Positions 43,129 through 56,199 of a DNA stretch of 64,000 nt are shown here, one piece after another. The stretch comes from Alentia gelatinosa (lineage: Eukaryota; Annelida; Polychaeta; Phyllodocida; Polynoidae): NCBI GenBank assembly GCA_950022655.1, contig OX465582.1:88289801-88353800 (forward strand), written 5' to 3'. The translations under genes and the position numbers were made by a program. The first letter of the stretch is position 1. The number at the start of each line of letters is the position of its first letter. The notes under the pieces were generated by a model. That model made no database searches. It was not told the DNA's origin and saw only the letters and a program-made list of their open reading frames with translations.

Positions 43129-44315
43129 TATATGAAGAACCTTCATGGAGATTATGAAAGGTATGTGTATTTGGTATTTGGGATGCATATGTATTTATTT
43201 TCATATTGCACATAGTAAAATGAGTGAGATATTAGATGCTTAGAGTGAGAGTGCAAGATATGATCTAAATAAGTATGTGTGAAGCCCATTTTATGTCACT
43301 TCAAAAGCCATCTTTGATCCAGCCAAAAAAAAAGAATTAAAAGATCGCCCTCGTCATATTTGTCATGGCTTTGTAATGAGAAACAAGTTTATTTTTAAGT
43401 GGCCTAACACACTTGCACATCTATTTATCCATAATCAAAGACACGCATATCAAAAGTATCTACGTCTGTCAAATGCATGACCAATGCTCTTTTACAAATT
43501 CCTTTTGAGATAAGGCTCAAAAACAAAAGGTTTGACCTAGAAAGGAGTGGCTCTTTATGACCTATATTTTTTCATTATATCAAACAACCAGTAACAGTTC
43601 GTCTGTAGCTACCAGGGAGCACCAGGGGCAAGAAAGTGGGAACGATGTCATATTTGTGAAGTGGTGAGGGAAAGGACCCTACTATGATTCTGTCCTCCAC
43701 GTTTGAATCCGAGAAACTGAAAAGATATCATATTGATCACTATCTTAGTCTGGAATAAACGTCCATAGTCTTAACATTAGGAACTTATTCTCAACAGGCT
43801 TGCGAGTACGGTAACTCATTCTCAACGGGTGATAAACAGATAGATCTTCAATAAAGCGATTCTTATACGAGTTGATCGCATTAGCTAGATGGTCATATAA
43901 TTAAGCATTTTGTAAACCTAAGATAGAGAGAAAAGGTTTGGGACTCATTAAAAATGTCCGTTATGGAGGGGTGGTCGTATGGTGAGAGCTAATGGACTCT
44001 TAAACCAGCACACAAGATATTGGCTTCCTGATAAAGAAAAGTATTTGAAAAGTGAGGGACACATCCGGCTTAGCTTTCAAAGTAGGAGGGAAAAACTATA
44101 TTTGAGAACTTCCAAATGGTCCCAGAAGTGTTATAGTATCTGTATGCAGACGTCTGAATTAAATATATGTGGTGTCGTGTATTCAGGTTACGTTTAATTA
44201 AATTCAGCCTATTACAATCCGTGATAACAGTCGACAGTGGCATGGAGAACAGGATGCATTCCTCCCTCTCCTAGACTTGCCGCAGTCCCTTTATCTCACC
44301 CCTGGTATGTTTGGT

Positions 44316-44650
44316 TACTGGAGAACTCGACCCGAAACGAACTCGGCCCGTAGTTGTCTGGAGAACTTGACCCGTTTTGGAAAATTCGGGTGGAGAACTC
44401 GACCCGTTTCAGATACTTATAAAGAAGACATTGTCATACAGAAGGAAGGGTCTCACTAGTTAGGGATAGGGTTAAGGATAGGTTAAAGTTAGGGATAGGG
44501 TTAGGGTTAAGGATAGGTTAGGGATAGGGATAGGATTAGCGTTAGCGTTAGGGTTAGAAATAGGATTAGGGTTCAGGTTAGGTAAAAGGTTCGGGTTAGG
44601 GAAAGGGTTAGGGACAGGGTTAGGGTTAGGAAGGGTTTTCTGTTTTGTTA
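44316..44650. mobile_element. telomere-like inverted-repeat element, reversed copy
   Basis: Begins GTTACTGGAGAACTCGACCC, then G-rich TTAGGG-type repeats at 44458-44640. It interrupts a TCTCACCCC-family body, with TATGTTTG on both sides, and lacks its far terminus. Confidence 0.75.
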
Positions 44651-45199
44651 TTCGTATGTTTGTCCCATGGGCTTGACATTTGGAACTCGTTCTCCATGCC
44701 CCTACGAGTAGTGCAGTCTGTTCTCCATGGTCTATATCTTGTGTGTTGTCCATTCTTTTAGTGTGTACAAGGGTGAGATAAATACAGAAAGCAATCCGTT
44801 TTGGCCAAAGTTGTTGTTTTCCAACTCATTTGAATGCTATTTGATATATTCCCTCCAGAGAACTCCACTGGAGAACGACGACTTTGACCACAATTTGTCG
44901 GTTTCTTCTGCCACTGAACATTGATTCCTGGGCCTGTTAGGCGTTAGGAAGTCCAAATGTAGCTTTATTTCTTAATAATGTCCATAATCAAAGACTTGAG
45001 CGAGTCTATCCCTCTCCCTGTTCCCCCAGCTTTAGATTTTTTTCTGCAACCAATCTTATCAAGTTCTACTTTGATTCAATGCGAAAGCATCGTGGATTCT
45101 TGATATTTGTACGTCGAAAGTAAACTTACCATCAATACTTCACAATATCCAAGGATAATAAAAGTATTGCTTATGGGTTTATTTGTGGGTTTATTTTGG

Positions 45200-45478
45200 T
45201 AGTTTAACGTCCAATATGTTCCATTGGACATATTTTGGGTATGACCGAATCTATGACATTGAATTTGGGTAGAAATCTCACCCCTACACATTTACCGAGG
45301 TGAGAGTTCTTTTACTTCCCACACCACATAGACATGGTATGAGAAGGACTGGTCTTTGATATAGCGGTAAGTCTACCACTGCTGGGGGTGAAGGAGAAAG
45401 GTGGCTGTACACCACACCACATAGACATGGTATAAGAAGGACTGGCCTTCGATATAGCAGTAAATCTATCACTGCTTG
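45200..45478 (-). mobile_element. SINE fragment with duplicated 93-bp unit
   Basis: Reverse complement of the SINE body and 3' end (ACGTCCAATATGTTCC at the tail side). It contains two 93-bp units, the same unit that is amplified at 3246. Confidence 0.85.
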
Positions 45479-46413
45479 CTTATGGGTACATGTACATGTA
45501 TATTGTAGTATAACCTTTTAACAGTTACTATCTAAGCAGCTGCAGCGAATTCCTTTCTTGTGACCTAACTCCTCTTCTATTCGATGAACCATCTTTTTTG
45601 CTTGTACATGTACAAGTCTCAGAGGAAGCAGGGGCCTGTTTAACAATCTAGGATTGTACATCAAGACCCTTTTCTGTACTTCGTTATCGTATAATAATAT
45701 AAGCCTGTTCGCTAAGATAGTATTAGACATTCATAAGGTCGTCCATAAGTGTTTAATAAAGTTGACCCACATCGTCCCAAGGTCTCCTTGGCATACAGAA
45801 AAGGGTCTACATATATCATAAGCCTATCTTATTCAACGGCCCCCTGGGACCTGTTTAAGAAAAACATTTAAACATGAAATGCTCTCCCTTTAGCAGTATG
45901 TCGCCATCGTTTATTCCCGCCGTAATCTATCACAATAGCGGCGGTCGTTGAGGGTATCGCTTACATCATTATCATACACGTTAACTAATTCTCGAGCATG
46001 CAGCCTGAGCTGGTTCCTGTCGAAACAGGGCCCGTAATGCTAGACGCTCGACGTGTTGACTTTCGCTGGTCGCTGCTCCGGACTGAGTCAGAGTGGAGGT
46101 GACTGGAGGGGGGGGGGGGGGGGTGTGAGTGGATGTGGGTGGGGGGGGGGGAGTGGGAGTTGTTCCAGGGTGCAAAGTTTAACTCAAGTATCATGACACT
46201 GGAGGGCATACAGGGTGGAAAAATCAACATAAGCCACATGTAGGTTTCCGGCCTCTTTATCCTATCTCACATTAACTTCAGAAGTGTATTTCAGTTATGA
46301 GATTAAAGCATGTTTCTATTGTTTTAAAATGGGCCTACATCCCATGGATTAAATGTCTAAAAACTTCGTTATAGATAATTTAATTTTGTTGCTAACTATA
46401 TATACGAAATATC

Positions 46414-46415
46414 TG

Positions 46416-46457
<42 letters not shown>

Positions 46458-46610
46458 CGAAATATCTGAAAACTTCATTATAGATAATGTTTTCTTTTTC
46501 TGCTAACTAGACACGAAATGTCTAAAAACATAATTATAGATAATGTAATTTTGTTGCTAACTAGACATAGAGTGTCTAAAAACTTCGTTATGATATTATA
46601 ATTTTGTTGC
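46414..46610. repeat. (AT)n with four copies of a TGCTAACTA motif
   Basis: A short AT microsatellite, followed by repeats of about 80 bp with TTTTGTTGCTAACTA, GTCTAAAAAC and TTATAGATAAT. Confidence 0.7.
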
Positions 46611-46974
46611 TAAACAGGCACAAAGATACAAGATTATGGAGCGATATGTTTAGTTCCATGCAGAGAAGTGCATTTAATTGGTCTCTGACCGTAAACTTGA
46701 GTAGTCTTTTTTGAATTTATCTTCTCCCTCACATTGACAAATTGGCTAACATTTATGACATTTTCTCCTACTGAGCATTTTTTTCTCTAAATACTCCATG
46801 GGCATTGAGTATGAGTCCCCAATGTTAAGTCTATGGAGATTTATATGAGGAGTAGGATACTGTACAAGATCCCACGTCTCTGTACAGAAAGATATAGTCG
46901 GGCCATGATCCATGCACTTGACGACCACACTTCTCACACTTTTAAAACTTCCATTGTTTGTCCACACCGTGTAC

Positions 46975-47165
46975 CGGTCCGTGGATTGTTATGCGCCGCG
47001 GTGTACGCTGGGTAATAGTGCCGCCCCCTGGTGGCGGTTAGGGGGCATTGTTCTTCCGCTGCCCCCATTAATCGCAGACCCGCCGCCTAGCGGGCGTGGG
47101 GCCAACGTCCCGCGGGCGTCGCTATGGTGACCAGGTAAAAGGCGGGAGGCGGTCACCAGGGTCCG
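46975..47165. other. GC-rich, CpG-containing block, unassigned
   Basis: Markedly richer in G+C and CG than its surroundings, with CCGCCCCCTGGTGGCGG and GGCGGGAGGCGGTCACC. No recognisable protein in any frame. It could be a promoter or 5' exon of an unseen gene, or part of an element. Confidence 0.25.
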
Positions 47166-47369
47166 CAGAGTGGTGCCGAGCGACGGAGAGAGAGGACCTC
47201 AGTGAGGAACATGAGGGACCGTGTGTGGAGAGGGAGGACCTCAGAGTGGTGTGAGGTGAGGGAGGGTGGACCTCTTACAACGGCGCATGGGTATAGCATA
47301 CAGTAGCCATATCACCGGGAACGTGGGTGAAGCCGGGGACATGACGAGCGAGAAACGCAGCAAGTGAGA

Positions 47370-47935
47370 AGTGCAGCGATTTGTAAAGCCGGGGACCCAC
47401 CGAGCGGGAAACGTAACAGCGATTTGTAAGGCCGGGGACACACCGAGCGAGAAATGCAGTGAGCGATTTGTAAAGCCGGGGACACACCGAGCGAGAAATA
47501 GAGTGAGCGAGAAATTCAACAGCGATTTGTAAAGCCCGGGACACACCAAGCGAGAAACCGCAGCGATTTCTGGAATCGCCAACACAAAATGGCAAGTATA
47601 TGAGCTAAAATTTCATATTTCACCTGATTATTGCTTCCAAGATGTTAAATTATAGGTGCTAGATACCACTATGAAATGATATCTCACATATATGCTATTT
47701 TGTATTGGTGATTCCAGAAATCACTGCATTTCTCGATTGGTGTGTCCTCAGCATAAAGCCGGGGACACACCAAGCGAGAAATGCAGCAATTTCCGGAATC
47801 GCCAGCACAAAATAGCGAGTATGTGAGCTATTTTTATCTATATTTCACATTGATTCTGAGATGCTAAATGTTGCGTTGGCGATTCCGGAAATGGCTGCCG
47901 TTTCTCGCTCGGTGTGTCTCCGGCTTCACAGGCGT
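47370..47935. repeat. tandem and inverted GGGGACACACCGAGCGAGAA element cluster
   Basis: About five copies of AAGCCGGGGACACACCGAGC spaced 40-60 bp apart lead into two inverted-repeat elements, about 47532-47758 and 47757-47931. The second ends CGCTCGGTGTGTCTCCGGCTT, the complement of its start. Confidence 0.8.
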
Positions 47936-49329
47936 ATGAATTAGCTAACGGTGTAAAGGCTTTACACATTGTACACCAAGCGAGGTTCAGAGTTGCATGG
48001 AAAGTTTGAGGTGCTGGAACTTCGTTTGAGGCTACTGTCTGTAAGACGTTTCTGTGTACGTAGCCTTCCACCTCAAACTTCCCACAGAGACAAAACTGAC
48101 GCTCCTCCGATTGTTCTTAGAGACGGATCACTATAGTCCATTTAATAATCTAGGATCGTACATGTAGACCCTTTATTATTTACCGGTGCACATACTAACG
48201 TTTCGGTTGGTAAGGATTTAGTAAACTATCTTGTTCGAACGGCTTCTCCATCTTGGTAGACTATCCTTGTATTCTCTAATTGCTATATGGCATAGACACC
48301 CATAGACAATGTGGGTCAACTTTATTCAACACTTATGGACGACATTATGGATGGCTGTCTTTATATTGAACAGACTTAATCCTTTAAGGATGGGGTGCCT
48401 GTGGCCGAGCTACCCTCTTAAGGACGGGTCCCGCCAGGGGACGAGCACATATTTGTCAAAACTCATATTTTCAGTGTTTAATCATGTGATACAAAACATA
48501 ATCCTAAATATTTTATTTTTTTCTGAATAGAAATACTAATTGTGGTGTTAGACTAGACTTGCTGAAGTCTTTGATTATGAACATTCATGATTAAACCAAA
48601 TTAGGATAAAGTATATTGCAGTGTGACTGGTCCAAGAATCCCGTATCGAGGAGAGGAGGGGTAGGGTAGCTGGAGAGATACAGGGACTGGGGCCAGTCTA
48701 GTGTTAGACATACATTCTGTGAAAATCTGATTGATATTGCTCCTTTATTTCCTTGTTAAAAACAAATTTGTGTATCTTTTATAATTTGTATATTTTTGAA
48801 AAATGATGCCTCACGGCATCATTCGCCCTGGGCCGGTTGATGCCTCAAGGCATCAGTCGCCCTTAAAGGGTTAGATATCATTAGACGATAACCCTTGTAC
48901 AAGTTACAGAAAAGGGTCTCCATATATGATCCTAGATTATTAAACGGACCCCTGGGAATATTTCGGGTATCTACGTCCTGTGCATTGTTCCACCGCCACC
49001 ATCGTGGAACATCACATGTGGATAGGGATAGCAAGTGGCACGACGTACCACATGGGAGAGCACGCGGCAGGACGTACCCGTCATTCGGCGAGGTTCCAGG
49101 CTAGAAGGATGTCGCTCCAGTGTCACTCGCTGGGTGCTGCCAAGTCTTGAAGCCGATTCCTAAAATCAGTTTTAAACTCAGACTCAACTACACTGGCTAT
49201 AGTAACACGTTCTCTCCAAGTAAGTGGTGTATGTTTTCAATTCCTATTGGTGTCGCCATTTGTTTCCATTTTAACTGCAGTATTTTATTGTGTATGTTTT
49301 TGACCAAGAAGTGTTTTATAGAGGAAACC

Positions 49330-49615
49330 AATAAAAATTTAGGGTCAGAGCTCGTATCCAATCGAGTTTGAATCGCGTCGTAATTCACAAGGCGAAGCAA
49401 CATGTATTACGCAGCGATTAAGACGAGATGGGATCGCGCTCTGACCCTACACTTGAATGGGTTTCTGAATTTATCTCACCCCTCACATTGACTAATTGGC
49501 TAACATTTGGGACATAATCCTCCATTGGATATTTTTCCTAAATATCACATGGACATTGGATACAAATTCCCAATATTAAGTCTATGGAGAAAAATGCTAG
49601 GCGTGAGATAAATTA
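49330..49615. mobile_element. TCTCACCCC-family composite foldback element
   Basis: Hairpin (arms AGAGCTCGTATCCAATCGAG and CGAGATGGGATCGCGCTCTG around TTCACAAGGCGAAGC) joined to a body from TTTATCTCACCCCTCACA to AGGCGTGAGATAAAT. Confidence 0.75.
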
Positions 49616-50164
49616 ACAAATCCAGCAGCATGAGCACTCATATCTATTGATACTATCCTCCCTATATACTACATAATCCATACATAAACTGCATGACCCA
49701 CAGGAGTAATTGTTTTGATTGGATCATTTCTCAAGTCTGATTTCGGGATCTGCCCCCATCCTGTGCTGTGCTCAGTCCGACCACAATTTACAGAATAACT
49801 GTATTCCCATCAGTACAGTCCCATAATTCACTTGTTTGAGCATCAAAATTGTATATTTTCCCTCTGGTAAGACCTTTGTATTATTTTCCTATTCCCCCCA
49901 GTATAGGTAAGATATTCACACCCTCATCTCCATTGAGATGTTGTGAACAGGGCTGGTTACACTGGCTATCCCCAGTATACATGTAGTAATTAAAAGGTAA
50001 TTCCTTTACCTCACTGGACACACCTTATTGAGCTTTAATAATTATATATGCTATTTATGATCAAGTGAATAGCACATAAAACTCTAGTATATGTTGTTAC
50101 CATCGACATATATATTTGCAGTACTGTCCTAAAGTGATATGGGGAGGCAGTACACCATTACTTA

Positions 50165-50430
50165 TACATATAGGAATGCCAGTTTTCAATATTTTCATTG
50201 AAATTTATCTTTTCATTTTCAGAATAAGAAATTGTTGTTTTTTAGTATGACATTGACATAACAACTGTTAAATAACCCAATTCATCCACAGCCCATTATC
50301 TCCCCACACTGAACCTCTCCACTGACCCATGTAAAAGCTTCACTTTTCCCTTGATCCCTTGATTCCCCATTGTAATGTGTATGTAATGCGTAAACCCTGT
50401 ATTGCAATGGAAAATATGTCAATGGTTTCT
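50165..50430. mobile_element. uninterrupted reference copy of the 25610 element
   Basis: Shares CCAGTTTTCAAT, ACTGAACCTCTCCACTGAC and ATGTAATGCGTAAACCCTG with the 25610-26410 copy and lacks the foldback insertion. Confidence 0.7.
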
Positions 50431-52324
50431 TCTGACACAAAGTGGCATCCCCTGTACAGGGTTAAGTAGTGGTGCCTCCAGTGGTGCCTACATCCTATGG
50501 CTACCCTCCTCGCTGGGATACAGGGACTGGTACAATCGGTAATGGTGTTAGATTTATGGCACTGTATAGCGCCAGTACGTCCAACACTCTCCATACAGAT
50601 ATCCTGGCCACTGATCAGGGTATCTGATGGGAGATTGATACCCTCTCACTTTGATCTTAATCGAGTCACAGTCAGGAGTAGGCGAAATTTATTGCTATGA
50701 TAACACTGGCGGCCAGGGAACTGGAGGAGGGGAGGGGGGATGGGTAGGAGGAAGTATAGGGTTACAGGGAGCAGCTTGGGACCATAAACAGGAGATTCTG
50801 TTCATAGTGGACAAGTCTTTGATTCATGGGCGAGTCAGAGAAGGATACGTACTAAAATGAACTTTATTCTGATTGTGATTAATCATTTATTGAATGTTCA
50901 TAATCAAAGACTTGAGCAAGTCTACCCCCATAGAGGCGGATTCAGGAATTAGAAACAGACGTAGATGGGAGGATCTATATTCAATTAACAGGAGTTAAAA
51001 TCTAAATCACAGTTTTCAGATTCAGTAAAGCTCTCTGATTAGTTTCTATATAAGCTAGCAGCAAGTACATGTGTAGTCAGTTATGGTGAATCTTACATTT
51101 ACATACACATGTACAGGGCACAGAGTGATTGCTAGTTCCGCCATCACCAGCCAGTAAATGGTAAGATAGCACCACTACAGTCATGGGACAACTACTGTCA
51201 TCTGCTGTCATAATAAATCGTAAAACGAGGCTAAAACCCTTTTATGGCAAACCCAAAAGATATTTTTGATAAAATCCATTGATAATTGGACCCGCTACCT
51301 GGTGTTTTGCCTAGTGCCGAGAGACAACAATGGCCACCATCATAATACAATAGCTATGTGTCCTATATATTCTTCATGACGCGTTTTTGTAGACGTAGGA
51401 ATGCAGGTCCAAAGTACAATGCTGCCCTACCCACCAGACCCAACCAGGAACCACGTTTACAAATATTAGTGCCAATGGAGGACTTAGGAGGAAACTCATG
51501 AGATGAAAATAACTTGGTCCGTACTCCACCCAGTTTGACTGCGGAGTAATTCACTCAGAGAAGCTGAGTGAATTACATAGGATTCTGACCAAAATATCGG
51601 GGAATAGATGTAATTCAGTCACACTCACTATGTCTCTATATATTTACTATGCGGCATTGAGTTGGTTTCTGATTGTATCTCACACAGTGTATATGATCAG
51701 GAACATTATATTTTAAATTCAGAAACCTATTGAAGTTTAGGGTCAGGGCTTGATCCCATCTCGTATGAATCGCTGTGTAACTCATGCGGCTTCGCCTTGT
51801 GACTTACGATTCAAACTCGATGGGATAGGAGCTCTGACCCTAAACTTTCTTTATCAACTTTTCGGGTTAGACTCACATAACCAACAAAAACCAGAATCTT
51901 ATACATGTATACATTGGTTTTTTTGGGGGTTTTTTTCTATTAATATCGGAGTCCTGAATAACACTGCAGTTGGGGCATAATCATGGCAAATCATAGCAAT
52001 AATCAGGTGAAGAACTGCATTGGCGGGTTTAATGCCGGATGTCCATCTACCGATTTCGGGTTGAACGATTAGTTCACTAATCGTATACGAGTCGGTCACC
52101 TTGTCGCAGGCAAATTACGTAATGCCTCGCTCGACCCGAGACCCTCGAGGAGAGGGGATAGAGGGTATTAGTCCTAAGCAAATCAGTGTACACCTACCGA
52201 CAGAGATACGATTATGCACCCCGCCGACTGTGTTAGGATTTGGGAACAGTGCCTTCAAGCGTTGGTCTTTGAGTGTACATCAAACGACTGAAATACGATT
52301 TCTGACCGACAGAGGGCCACCGAT

Positions 52325-53605
52325 AAAAGATACTGCCCCTCAACCATACTGCCCTCAAACCATACTGCCCCTCAACATAGTACCCCTCCGCCATACTGCC
52401 CCTCCACCATACTGCCCCTTCACCATACTGCCCCTCTACCATAATGCCCCTCTACCATACTGGCCCTCTTCCATACTGCCCCTTTAATATACTGTCCCTC
52501 TACCATACTGCCCTTCCACCATGCTGCCCCTCTACTAAACTGTCCCTCTACCATACTGCCCTTCCACCAGACTGCCCCTCTACTATGCTGTCTCTCCATC
52601 CTACTGCCCCTCTACCATAATGCCCCTCTACCATAATGCCCCTTTACTATACTGTACCTCTACCATACTGCCCTTCCACCATGCTGCCCCTCTACAATAC
52701 TGTCCCTCTACCATACTGCCCTTCCACCATGCTGCCCCTCTACTATACTGTCCCTCTAACATACTGCCCTTCAACCTACTGCCCCTCCACCATACTGCCC
52801 CTCACCATACTGCTCCTCTACCATACTGCCCCTCCACCATACTGCCCTTCTAGAATGCTGTCCCTCCACCATGCTGCCCCTCTACAATACTGCCCCTCCA
52901 TCCTACTGCCCCTTTACCATACTGTCCCCTCACCATAATATACGGAAACAGGGTTACTGTGCCTGTACGTGATAAATATGCGGTAAAATTGACGATAAAA
53001 GTAATCGATGCCGCAGGCAGAGCTTCGTTTTATCGTCAATTTTACCAAGTATTTATCAGGTACAGACACAGTATGCCTGCTTTCGTATTATTATATATAC
53101 CTTAGAATAACCAATTTTTAACTTTGCTTCTTGACAAATTTTTGGATTTTGCCGCTGTACATGCCCCGTACGCCACATACATACCCTGTACGTCACCTAG
53201 GTGTCGTACGGATATAAATACATGGGTAGGAGCGGCCCGTATGTGTAGGATATGCTACCACAGGTATATAATAATACCCTATACCCATACTGCCCCTCCA
53301 CCATACTGCCCCTCCACCATACTTCCCCTTCACCATACTGCCCTTCCTCCATATTGTCCCTCCACTATACTGCCCCTCTACACAATACTTCCCCTCCACC
53401 ATACTGCCCTCTGCAATACTGCCTTCTACCATACTGCCCTCTACAATACTGCCCCTCTAGCATACTACTCCTCTGCTATACTGCCCCTCCATCATAATGC
53501 CCCTTTACCATACTGTCCCTCTACCATACTGGCCCTCTACCATACTGCCCCTTTACTATACTGTCCCTCAACCATACTGCCCTTCCACCATGCTGCCCCT
53601 GGGTA
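52325..53605 (+). repeat. 16-bp minisatellite (ACCATACTGCCCCTCC), interrupted
   Basis: About 38 units before and 20 after a foldback insertion at 52936-53273. Open frames on both strands are by-products of the simple sequence. Confidence 0.95.
52936..53273 (+). mobile_element. composite foldback element inside minisatellite
   Basis: Hairpin arms ACGTGATAAAT...AAAATTGACGATAAA and complement around a GATGCCGCAGGCAGAG loop, then a body from TATTATTATATATACC to AGGTATATAATAATA. The loop matches that of 26725-27080. Confidence 0.85.
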
Positions 53606-54194
53606 GACCTTTGTCGGCGTCAAACGGACGGTCATTTGTCTCACCAAGGAATCTTAACGGAGTCTACCGTAGTCGGTAGATGTAGGACCGCTAGGCAAGG
53701 GTGGCCCACCGATTAGTAGACCGATTTGCTTATGACTAATATCCACCAACCCATCTCCTCGATATCCGCCGGTAGAGCGAAGAGTTACGTAATTTGCCTG
53801 CGACAAGTTGACCGACTCCTTTACGATTTGGGAACTAATCGCTCAACCCTGAATCGGTAGATGGGCATCAGGCTTAAGGGCTGTTTCCACCAGCACGATT
53901 CTTTATGCCTGGCGAGATCGGGTTGTGTCTGGCTACATCTTGATAAATCATGGTAAATCTTGCAATAAATATCTAGTCGTGCATATACCCCTGCGGGTGT
54001 AGTCCCTATTATCACTCAAAGGGGGCTATTTCACTGCCGTGATTCAACCAGATATTCGCACACGATTCATCCCGACCTGGAGACTCAACAAATTCGGCCA
54101 TGATCGGCATATATCGCATGTCCTGGTGGAATCAGTCCTTTAGTACTTCCCGATATCACACTTCTGTAGAAATGAAGATATGTAACTGTTAACA

Positions 54195-54375
54195 GATCTG
54201 GAAGACAAGAGGAAGATATATTATCCACCTTAATACATAGTGTCCATAGAAAACACACGGGCAGCGTGTATCTACATACCCAGAGCATGTACAGATATGT
54301 TGCAAGCTCCGAGTTACAAAACCCGCCACATATGGAAAAATAGTGTGTGTAAGACAAAATAGTGTATACCTTAAG
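54195..54375 (-). mobile_element. TTATTATCCACCT-family body, reversed
   Basis: ATATTATCCACCTTAATACA at one side and ATAGTGTATACCTTAAGTG at the other. Internal GAAAACACACGGGCAGCGTG matches 28100-28160 in reverse. Confidence 0.65.
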
Positions 54376-54440
54376 TGAACTAGTATGGGTACCCCACTGG
54401 TCAGGTAAAGGTTGCTAAATAATACAATATAGACTGGAAC

Positions 54441-54617
54441 CATGAAGTATTTACGCAGAATTTCCGAAATTGTTGACCCCCCCCCCCCCCCCCAACCACA
54501 TCCCGATCCTGTACGCAATAGAACAATGAGGGAGCATACATATGCAAAATTTCCGAACATTTTGACCCCCCCCCCCCCCCCCCCCTCAGTGTTTAGGTAC
54601 TTTATGGATGGCTCCTA
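54441..54617. mobile_element. CCATCCATAAAGTAC-type element with poly-C runs
   Basis: Two C runs of about 17-20 bases, AAATTTCCGAA pairs, and the terminus TACTTTATGGATGGCTCC. Confidence 0.65.
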
Positions 54618-55059
54618 AAAGCAGTTGGAGTTGCCTCTGCGCAAAATCCTCATATGTGCTTGGATATTACTACCCGCCAACTCCTCGGAGCATACGTCCG
54701 CTTGTATCTGAAACCAGTCAATATTGTGCATATATTAAGTCGAATAAAAACTGCCGGGTTTCATCTTTTTTTTTCTAAGAACATTTTTTCCTAGATTTGT
54801 GTGACTGTTACTATATAAAGTGATGATATAGTATAACTGTTTCAATTTGAAATTGGTAACTATTAATGATCCATATTGATAAAACATTCACAATATTATT
54901 AACATTACACTATGCAGGCCTGCATGATTAGTCACTGGTTTGGTGCATGTATACAGTGTCCTTTGTTCTCCACATCAGGAAGTGATCATAACCGGTAGGA
55001 ATGAATCGCTTGTGACCACTGAGTGTTCAACTCTGGACGTCATGTGACACTCTCCCAGA

Positions 55060-55190
55060 TGCAAGGGGTGATATGCTCGGAGGAGTTGATGCGTAATAAT
55101 ATCCGTGTGCATGCAAGGATATTGCATAGGGTCAACTCCGAGGAGCATATAACTTCTTTTATCTGTCTATATTGTATTTATTATCTGTGT
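55060..55190. repeat. hairpin of the TTATTATCCACCT family, uninterrupted
   Basis: Arms ATATGCTCGGAGGAGTTGA and TCAACTCCGAGGAGCATAT around AATATCC...GGATATT. It is the reference for the interrupted copy at 58440-58870. Confidence 0.8.
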
Positions 55191-55310
55191 GTAATTTTTT
55201 CCGTTTCGGACAATACCATCCGCCATTTTGAACCCTGGTGGGGGGGGGGGGGGGGTCTGGCACTGCATTTTCCGCATTATTCAGGGAAAAAATTGCGGGA
55301 ACACTTGTGG

Positions 55311-55810
55311 TCAATAAAAACTGACAAAAAAAACAAGTGATGTCCCAAAGCATTTCAACAAGGTAGACCATAAAGGGACCGATAACCTGGAGTTCACGGT
55401 CCTGGACTTTATATATAAGCATCCAGAGAGCAAACGGGCCAAGGAGCTGAGAAAATCCCAAGAAAAAACACCCAAACTGGTAAGACACAACTTTTTAAAG
55501 TGAGTGCAGAACCCTAACTTCTGAAGGGAACAGTACCACCCTAGAACAGACAGGGGGCCAGTTGAAAAAATCCTCACACGGAAGCAGCACTGTCACCAAC
55601 ACACAGGTGAACAGGGTAAAGCCTATCATCAAGAGTAAGAGGGGATCCGATTGGGGCTGCAAAAACAACCACCAATTAAAAGACATAAACTTGTACACCT
55701 GATCACAAGAACCAATGGGTGAAGGACTTACGAACGGCCTGCCATGCACTGCGCCCAGCGAACGGAGCAGCGGGACCAGCTTTGTCATACATCAGCAGTC
55801 GCTCGCACTG
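55311..55810 (+). mobile_element. Penelope-like element C-terminal fragment (GIY-YIG region)
   Basis: The frame reads VPKHFNKVDHKGTDNLEFTV, LDFIYKHPESKRAKELRKSQ up to about 55497. After a gap, 55705-55740 reads QWVKDLRTACHALRP in a new frame. The order HFN, hydrophobic strand, R/K-rich helix, W-K-LRTA matches the C-terminal part of the GIY-YIG endonuclease of Penelope-like retroelements. Frame breaks show it is inactive. Confidence 0.55.
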
Positions 55811-55837
55811 TGTGCCTCGTATTACTACATTGTATTT

Positions 55838-56005
55838 ATTATCTACCTTTTCCTGACAATGGGGGTACTGATATTAGCTTGTCTAGGTATGCACTATTTT
55901 TCCGTATGCACCCCCGAAACATACAACATATCAGTGTGGGCCAAGTATGTCCATACACACTCCCTATGTATTAGGTATGGATACATGGAGTATTTAGAAA
56001 AATAA
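55838..56005 (+). mobile_element. TTATTATCTACCT-family body
   Basis: TTTATTATCTACCTTTTCC to TTAGGTATGGATACATGG, following the Penelope-like fragment. Confidence 0.65.
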
Positions 56006-56199
56006 CCCCATGGGGGATTATGTCACAAAAGTTAGCCCATTAGTCAATGTGAGGGGTGAGATAATTTCAGAGACCTATTCAAGTCTAGGGTCAGAGCTTG
56101 ATCCCATCTCGTTTGAATCACTACGTAATTCACGCGGCTTTGCCCTGTGAATTTTACTACGCGATTCACACGAAATTGAATACGAGCTCTAACCCTAAA

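Noticed and set aside
52101..53606. Pro/Tyr-rich open frames on + and Gly/Glu-rich frames on -
   Set aside because: Simple-sequence product of the 16-bp minisatellite.
54481..54590. Poly-C runs as a special signal
   Set aside because: They recur at the same place in several copies of one miniature element and are best explained as element features or length-unstable homopolymers.
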